Under the pieces are notes generated by a model. The model did no database searches. It had not been told where the DNA came from and worked only from the letters and a program-made list of their open reading frames with translations. The translations under genes were made by a program, and so were the position numbers. DNA of 64,000 nucleotides from Linyphia triangularis (lineage: Eukaryota > Arthropoda > Arachnida > Araneae > Linyphiidae), in assembly GCA_963978545.1 (NCBI GenBank), contig OZ021723.1, positions 8,066,593 to 8,130,592 on the forward strand. Direction: 5' to 3'. How positions within the stretch are numbered: position 1 is the first letter of the stretch; each line of letters opens with the position of its first letter. Below are positions 58,605 to 64,000 of the stretch, piece after piece.

Positions 58605-58778
58605 ATGTCAGAGTGTGATGGCTTGATACAGAACCATGATGCCTTGTGGCTTGATACAAAAGAAAAGTCTAATTTTTTTGCTCTTGCTGTTGATCGCCTT
58701 ACTCATGGCTCAGAAGCACCAACTATTGACAAGTGGGCACATGTTCATTTTCCCGAGTCTGATCATTCAGAAATTTAA
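58605..58778 (+). CDS. Short ATG ORF, 57 codons, coding-like
   Basis: ATG at 58605, TAA at 58776-58778. The peptide (MSECDGLIQNHDALWLDTKE..., later APTIDKWAHVHFPESD) has balanced, protein-like composition with Trp, His and acidic residues, unlike most frames in this AT-rich DNA. The family is not recognised. It may be one exon or a relic of a mobile element. No reliable splice sites could be fixed around it. Confidence 0.3.
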   Translation: MSECDGLIQNHDALWLDTKEKSNFFALAVDRLTHGSEAPTIDKWAHVHFPESDHSEI

Positions 58779-58925
58779 TTTAAAAAATGATTAGACAGGA
58801 CAGCAATTGTGACAGATAGTATCTGTTCAATATTCAATTGTCCTTGTAAGTACTCTCTCGGGTATTTTTTCTATTCGTGTCACAAATGAGAAGATATAGA
58901 CTACATATATAGACTCATATATAGA

Positions 58926-59204
58926 CTACGGAAACTCTAAGTAATCCAGATCTTGCTCTACCAATGTTTCGGCGTAGCTTTGTCCTCGTCCAGCTCTTGC
59001 TCCAAAAACTATCCAAATGCATCCAACAACTTCCCCAAAAGTTTCTTTTAACTGCGAAACAATTAAAGTTGCTTTTGAAGCATCCATAAAAAGAGAAAGA
59101 TATACTCTTACCACAGCACATAAATCAATTTCTAATACGTGTGTAAAGAAGTTACGCCCTAACCTGGGCATCAAAGTATTTAAACGCCCTGTATTCTCAT
59201 CTTA
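58926..59204 (-). CDS. Open coding-like stretch, ~90 codons, uncertain
   Basis: The minus strand is open from a TAA just upstream of 59204 to a stop at 58926, with an ATG at 59169-59171. It contains LSLFMDASKATLIVSQLKET and a charged end (YAETLVEQDLDYLEF). The opposite strand is also open for 62 codons (59017-59205), so the strand is not settled. Its lower-coordinate end, TTTCGGCGTAGCTTTGTCC on the plus strand, resembles the SINE body word TTTCGGCGCATTATAGCCC. Not recognised. Confidence 0.2.
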
Positions 59205-59394
59205 GTAATAAGAAAATGCATGTGGAAGAAAGCGGCTTTTGAATTTAAAGTAGATTATTTCTTGTGTGTGAGAAAGTCGTTTCAACGAGGGAACGTTGCA
59301 CCGGCTATCAATTACACTACAATACTGTTTACTGCTTTGGAATTTGAAAAAGTTATTTACATAATTTACCGATAAAGTTTTCATGATAGTTTCT

Positions 59395-62300
59395 AATTTA
59401 AAGATATTTTTAAAAATATCGCAAAGTTGTCATCGATCTTGGCGACCTTGTTTGGCGTCAAAAGTAAGAGTCAGTTTCTAATTTTGGCTGAGAAAAATGA
59501 TTGTGAAAATGTTGTACAAAAGCTACATTTTATATAGCTTTGCAAAAACAAAGTTGTCATCGATCATGGCGACATTTCTGGCGTCAAAAGTAGTAGTCAG
59601 TTTCTAATTTTGGCTGAGAAAAATGATTGTGAAAATGTTGTACAAAAGCTACATTTTATACAGCTTTGCAAAAACAAAGTTGTCATCGATCATGGCGACA
59701 TTTCTGGCGTCAAAAGTAGTAGTCAGTTTCTAATTTTGGCTGAGAAAAATGATTGTGAAAATGTTGTACAAAAGCTTTTATATAGCTTTGCAAAAGCAAA
59801 GTTGTCATCGATCTTGGCGACATTTCTGGAGTCAAAAGTAGTAGTCAGTTTCTAATTTTGGCTGAGAAAAATGATTGTGAAAATGTTGTACAAAAGCTTT
59901 TATATAGCTTTGCAAAAGCAAAGTTGTCATCGATCTTGGCGACATTTCTGGAGTCAAAAGTAGTAGTCAGTTTCTAATTTTGGCTGAGAAAAATGATTGT
60001 GAAAATGTTGTACAAAAGCTACATTTTATATAGCTTTGCAAAAACAAAGTTGTCATCGATCATGGCGACATTTCTGGCGTCAAAAGTAGTAGTCAGTTTC
60101 AAATTTTGGCTGAGAAAAATGATTGTGAAAATGTTGTACAAAAGCTTTTATATAGCTTTGCAAAAGCAAAGTTGTCATCGATCTTGGCGACATTTCTGGA
60201 GTCAAAAGTAGTAGTCAGTTTCTAATTTTGGCTGAGAAAAATGATTGTGAAAATGTTGTACAAAAGCTACATTTTATATAGCTTTGCAAAAACAAAGTTG
60301 TCATCGATCATGGCGACATTTCTGGCGTCAAAAGTAGTAGTCAGTTTCTAATTTTGGCTGAAAAAAATGATTGTGAAAATGTTGTACAAAAGCTTTTATA
60401 TAGCTTTGCAAAAGCAAAGTTGTCATCGATCTTGGCGACATTTCTGGAGTCAAAAGTAGTAGTCAGTTTCTAATTTTGGCTGAGAAAAATGATTGTGAAA
60501 ATGTTGTACAAAAGCTACATTTTATACAGCTTTGCAAAAACAAAGTTGTCATCGATCATGGCGACATTTCTGGCGTCAAAAGTAGTAGTCAGTTTCTAAT
60601 TTTGGCTGAGAAAAATGATTGTGAAAATGTTGTACAAAAGCTACATTTTATACAGCTTTGCAAAAACAAAGTTGTCATCGATCATGGCGACATTTCTGGC
60701 GTCAAAAGTAGTAGTCAGTTTCTAATTTTGGCTGAGAAAAATTATTGTGAAAATGTTGTACAAAAGCTACATTTTATACAGCTTTGCAAAAACAAAGTTG
60801 TCATCGATCATGGCGACATTTCTGGCGTCAAAAGTAGTAGTCAGTTTCTAATTTTGGCTGAGAAAAATGATTGTTAAAATGTTGTACAAAAGCTACATTT
60901 TATACAGCTTTGCAAAAACAAAGTTGTCATCGATCATGGCGACATTTCTGGCGTCAAAAGTAGTAGTCAGTTTCTAATTTTGGCTGAGGAAAATGTTGTA
61001 CAAAAGCTTTTATATAGCTTTGCAAAAGCAAAGTTGTCATCGATCATAGCGACATTTCTGGCGTCAAAAGTAGTAGTCAGTTTCTAATTTTGGCTGAGAA
61101 AAATGATTGTGAAAATGTTGTACAAAAGCTACATTTTATACAGCTTTGCAAAAACAAAGTTGTCATCGATCATGGCGACATTTCTGGCGTCAAAAGTAGT
61201 AGTCAGTTTCTAATTTTGGCTGAGAAAAATGATTGTGAAAATGTTGTACAAAAGCTTTTATATAGCTTTGCAAAAGCCAAGTTGTCATCGTTCTTGGCGA
61301 CATTTCTGGAGTCAAAAGTAGTAGTCAGTTTCTAATTTTGGCTGAGAAAAATGATTGTGAAAATGTTGTACAAAAGCTACATTTTATACAGCTTTGCAAA
61401 AACAAAGTTGTCATCGATCATGGCGACATTTCTGGCGTCAAAAGTAGTAGTCAGTTTCTAATTTTGGCTGAGAAAACTGATTGTGAAAATGTTGTACAAA
61501 AGCTACATTTTATACAGCTTTGCAAAAACAAAGTTGTCATCGATCATGGCGACATTTCTGGCGTCAAAAGTAGTAGTCAGTTTCTAATTTTGGCTGAGAA
61601 AAATGATTGTGAAAATGTTGTACAAAAGCTACATTTTATACAGCTTTGCAAAAACAAAGTTTTCATCGATCTTGGCGACATTTCTGGCGTCAAAAGTAGT
61701 AGTCAGTTTCTAATTTTGGCTGAGAAAAATGATTGTGAAACTGTTGTACAAAAGCTACATTTTATACAGCTTTGCAAAAACAAAGTTGTCATCGATAATG
61801 GCGACATTTCTGGCGTCAAAAGTAGTAGTCAGTTTCTAATTTTGGCTGAGAAAAATGATTGTGAAAATGTTGTACAAAAGCTTTTATATAGCTTTGCAAA
61901 AGCAAAGTTGTCATCGATCTTGGCGACATTTCTGGCGTCAAAAGTAGTAGTCAGTTTCTAATTTTGGCTGAGAAAAATGATTGTGAAAATGTTGTACAAA
62001 AGCTACATTTTATACAGCTTTGCCAAAACAAAGTTGTCATCGATAATGGCGACATTTCTGGCGTCAAAAGTAGTAGTCAGTTTCTAATTTTGGCTGAGAA
62101 AAATGATTGTGAAAATGTTGTACAAAAGCTACATTTTATACAGCTTTGCAAAAACAAAGTTGTCATCGATCATGGCGACATTTCTGGCGTCAAAAGTAGT
62201 AGTCAGTTTCTAATTTTGGCTGAGAAAAATGATTGTGAAAATGTTGTACAAAAGCTACATTTTATACAGCTTTGCAAAAACAAAGTTGTCATCGATCATG

Positions 62301-62395
62301 GCGACATTTCTGGCGTCAAAAGTAGTAGTCAGTTTCTAATTTTGGCTGAGAAAAATGATTGTGAAAATGTTGTACAAAAGCTATATTTTATGCAC
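59395..62395. repeat. 126/122-bp satellite, about 24 units
   Basis: Unit GTTGTCATCGATCATGGCGACATTTCTGGCGTC ... TTTCTAATTTTGGCTGAGAAAAATG ... TTGTACAAAAGCTACATTTTATACAGCTTTG. Long units are 126 bp (42 codons) and stay open end to end; short units (AAGCTTTTATATAGC) lack four bases and shift the frame; a third type has TATATAGC and a stop. The open frames start at TTG, so the up-to-207-codon product is not a gene. The final unit decays at 62385-62395. Confidence 0.96.
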
Positions 62396-62769
62396 GTTAT
62401 TTTTTATAAACAAAAACATACCATAACATAGATACCACAGACTAACACAGATATTATTATTAAAAACTATTTTATCAAAGAAAATTTCACTTATCAATTT
62501 TTACCCTCTATTTCAATTTTAGCAGTTATTTTAATCGTATCTCAACCTCTTTAGAAATGATAAACTCACGTTTGAATTAGTAAAATAAAAACAAATTTTA
62601 AAAATAAAAATAATAATAATAGTTGTGATTTCTTAATTGCGACTGAAAAGTGTTTAATTACTTTATTTAATTGCTTAGATAGTGGGAAGCATTTATTAAG
62701 GGAATGGTTGTGAAACAATACTTCAATCATACTTGAAACAATATTTTGCAAACAAATATTTAACTGAAA
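62396..62769. other. AT-rich spacer
   Basis: Between the satellite and the third flanking module; nothing recognised. Confidence 0.45.
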
Positions 62770-63320
62770 AATTTAATCAATAAAACCAAAAATTTTAACA
62801 TAAATCCTTTGTATGCTTTGTCAACTTTTATATGCAATGAACAATTCCCACATTTTTTAAAAACGAGTGAAATTAGTTTTCATTTAAGAAGAATTTTTTT
62901 TCTGATTCCAAATATCAAACAAAAGTTCTTTTAAAAAATTAGTTATTTAAATAGTAAGAAAAGAAAATGCCCTGAATCATCATCCGATCAAAACGATCCA
63001 CTGTGTCTGTGTCATCCAAACATCCTTCCGTTTCTGTGGTTATCGTGAGGTTTCTGCCAAATAGTTGGCGTTGGCTCGGTAGACAATTGCTATATCCCGT
63101 CAGATGTAGTGACGTCACATTCGCTTCGAGCCGAATGTGTCGTTTTTCCCACCAAAACTAACAAGCGAACTTTGGTTGCAAATTAAAAAAAAAAAAAAAA
63201 AGAAAGAAAGAGCTCAGTGAACAGAAATTTTTGTGTTTATGGCCTTTTCGAAACATCTAGAATTGAATGGAAAAAAAATAATATAAAAAAGGCGGGAATC
63301 CATTGTAACTTATTTAAGCT

Positions 63321-63499
63321 TTGACTGTTTTCAGATTATCTGGCGCCGTCAGCAATACGAGGGCTATAATGAACCGAAACATTTTTCATTTGACAAGCCA
63401 ACATACATTTGCAAACACCCATACCTTACACGGGACTCGAACCCGCAACCTCGCGGTCTAGAAGCTAGCACTCTAACCACTATACCGTTTGATCGGCCA
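63321..63499 (-). mobile_element. tRNA-derived SINE, first of a tandem pair
   Basis: Preceded by GTAACTTATTTAAGCT (63305-63320) and followed by GTAATTTATTTAAGCT (63500-63515). It shares with its neighbour the variants ATAATGAACCGAAAC and CATTTGCAAACACCCATACC, not seen in other copies here. The head and B box are intact on the minus strand. Confidence 0.93.
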
Positions 63500-63515
63500 G
63501 TAATTTATTTAAGCT

Positions 63516-63696
63516 GTTGGTTGTTTTTCAGATTATCTGGCGCCGTCAGCAACACGAGGGCTATAATGAACCGAAACATTCGTCATTTGACAAGCCAACA
63601 TACATTTGCAAACACCCATACCTTACACGGGACTCGAACCCGTAACCTCGTGGACTAAATGCTAGCACGCTAACCACTATATCGCTTGGTCGGCCA
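63516..63696 (-). mobile_element. tRNA-derived SINE, second of a tandem pair
   Basis: Same orientation and subfamily as 63321-63499, followed by GTAACTTATTTAAGC (63697-63711), a third copy of the same flank. The anticodon-arm region is altered (GTGGACTAAATGC on the plus strand). Confidence 0.93.
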
Positions 63697-63980
63697 GTAA
63701 CTTATTTAAGCGATTTTGTGATCATATCGACTGTTCACAGTGTTTGACCACTACGAAGAAAAGCATCCATTCCATGCAATTGGCTAACTTTTGTTTTGCC
63801 CACAAAACTTGAGAGATTGCATAGTGATCAACAACGAGTCTATAAGTCAAGTACCAGATTGATTGGTTGAAGGAAAGTGGGTTAATTAACTCTAAAAGTA
63901 TTCGCACGCCACAGACACGCATATAGAAAAATTAAATTAACATTTAAAAACAATTAAAAGTAAAAAATTATTAAGGAAAC

Positions 63981-64000
63981 TGGTACGAATTTCTGTATAT
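63981..64000 (+). mobile_element. Start of another family A LTR, cut by window edge
   Basis: The last 20 bases, TGGTACGAATTTCTGTATAT, match the first 20 bases of the LTR at 55470 with one change. The element continues outside the window. Confidence 0.6.

Larger units (their letters stand above)
62770..63955 (+). repeat. Dispersed satellite-flanking module, copy 3 (interrupted)
   Basis: The left blocks (ATAAATCCTTTGTATGC, TTTATATGCAATGAACAA) are at 62780-62850. The right blocks (CATCCATTCCATGCAATTGG, ATCAACAACGAGTCTATAAG, CCAGATTGATTGGTTGA, GCACGCCACAGACACGC) are at 63750-63920. The middle is extended by unrelated sequence (62920-63300, including an A-rich run and a GC-richer patch) and by two SINEs. 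Confidence 0.6.

Noticed and set aside
60476..62431. In-frame protein-like repeats (AEKNDCENVVQKL...) up to 207 codons
   Set aside because: Explained by the 126-bp satellite unit; no ATG at the start, and short units break the frame.

Overview
This is a eukaryotic, AT-rich, gene-poor and repeat-dominated stretch of nuclear DNA. There is no operon-like packing, no rRNA and no intact long coding gene. tRNA-derived SINEs with polymerase III A and B boxes, solo LTRs with 4-bp target duplications, Helentron-like ends, TTAA-flanked piggyBac-type elements, a pogo/Tigger relic and many satellites point to an invertebrate animal. I would guess an arthropod, possibly an arachnid, but the species cannot be fixed from this sequence. 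Most long reading frames here are artefacts of tandem repeats whose period is a multiple of three, or of microsatellites. Many also lack an ATG.

Layout, left to right. 1-6316: two abutting, related satellites, one carrying (TC)n tracts. 7636-9600: a poly-T dimeric satellite. Both are followed on the same strand by one dispersed module (6317-6640, 9625-10150); a third copy (62770-63955) follows the 59395-62395 satellite. 11051-12113: a 258-bp (GGTT)n tract and a SINE cluster with one SINE inserted in another. 12170-13676: a piggyBac-type element. 14441-14578: the best candidate exon. 14994-18970: a dispersed repeat, two foldback MITEs and SINEs. 20450-23417: TG tracts, a Tc1/mariner-like MITE and a Helentron-like element. 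23813-29805: a piggyBac MITE, a second Helentron-like element inside an inverted repeat, two solo LTRs flanking an 86-bp satellite, and a pogo/Tigger relic. 30113-34460: a second SINE-in-SINE, a 791-bp TIR element and a short coding-like remnant. 34547-38282: a homogeneous 210-bp satellite, then a 179-bp one. 38483-45185: SINE, dimeric satellite, a solo LTR holding a TTAA MITE, and a 152-bp satellite. 46450-52540: dispersed repeat, SINEs, a 262-bp satellite and a different LTR. 53804-58778: a hAT-like MITE, SINEs, a piggyBac element with decayed transposase and a nested LTR, and short orphan ORFs. 59395-64000: a 126/122-bp satellite, the third module copy carrying two tandem SINEs, and the first 20 bp of another LTR.

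There is no cooperating gene set. What can be read is the order of transposition: many insertions keep exact target duplications, so the nesting order and several empty sites can be reconstructed. The strongest novel leads are the module shared by three unrelated satellites, repeated SINE insertion at one internal SINE position, a 5-unit phase pattern in the 210-bp satellite, and the phase-symmetric candidate exon.
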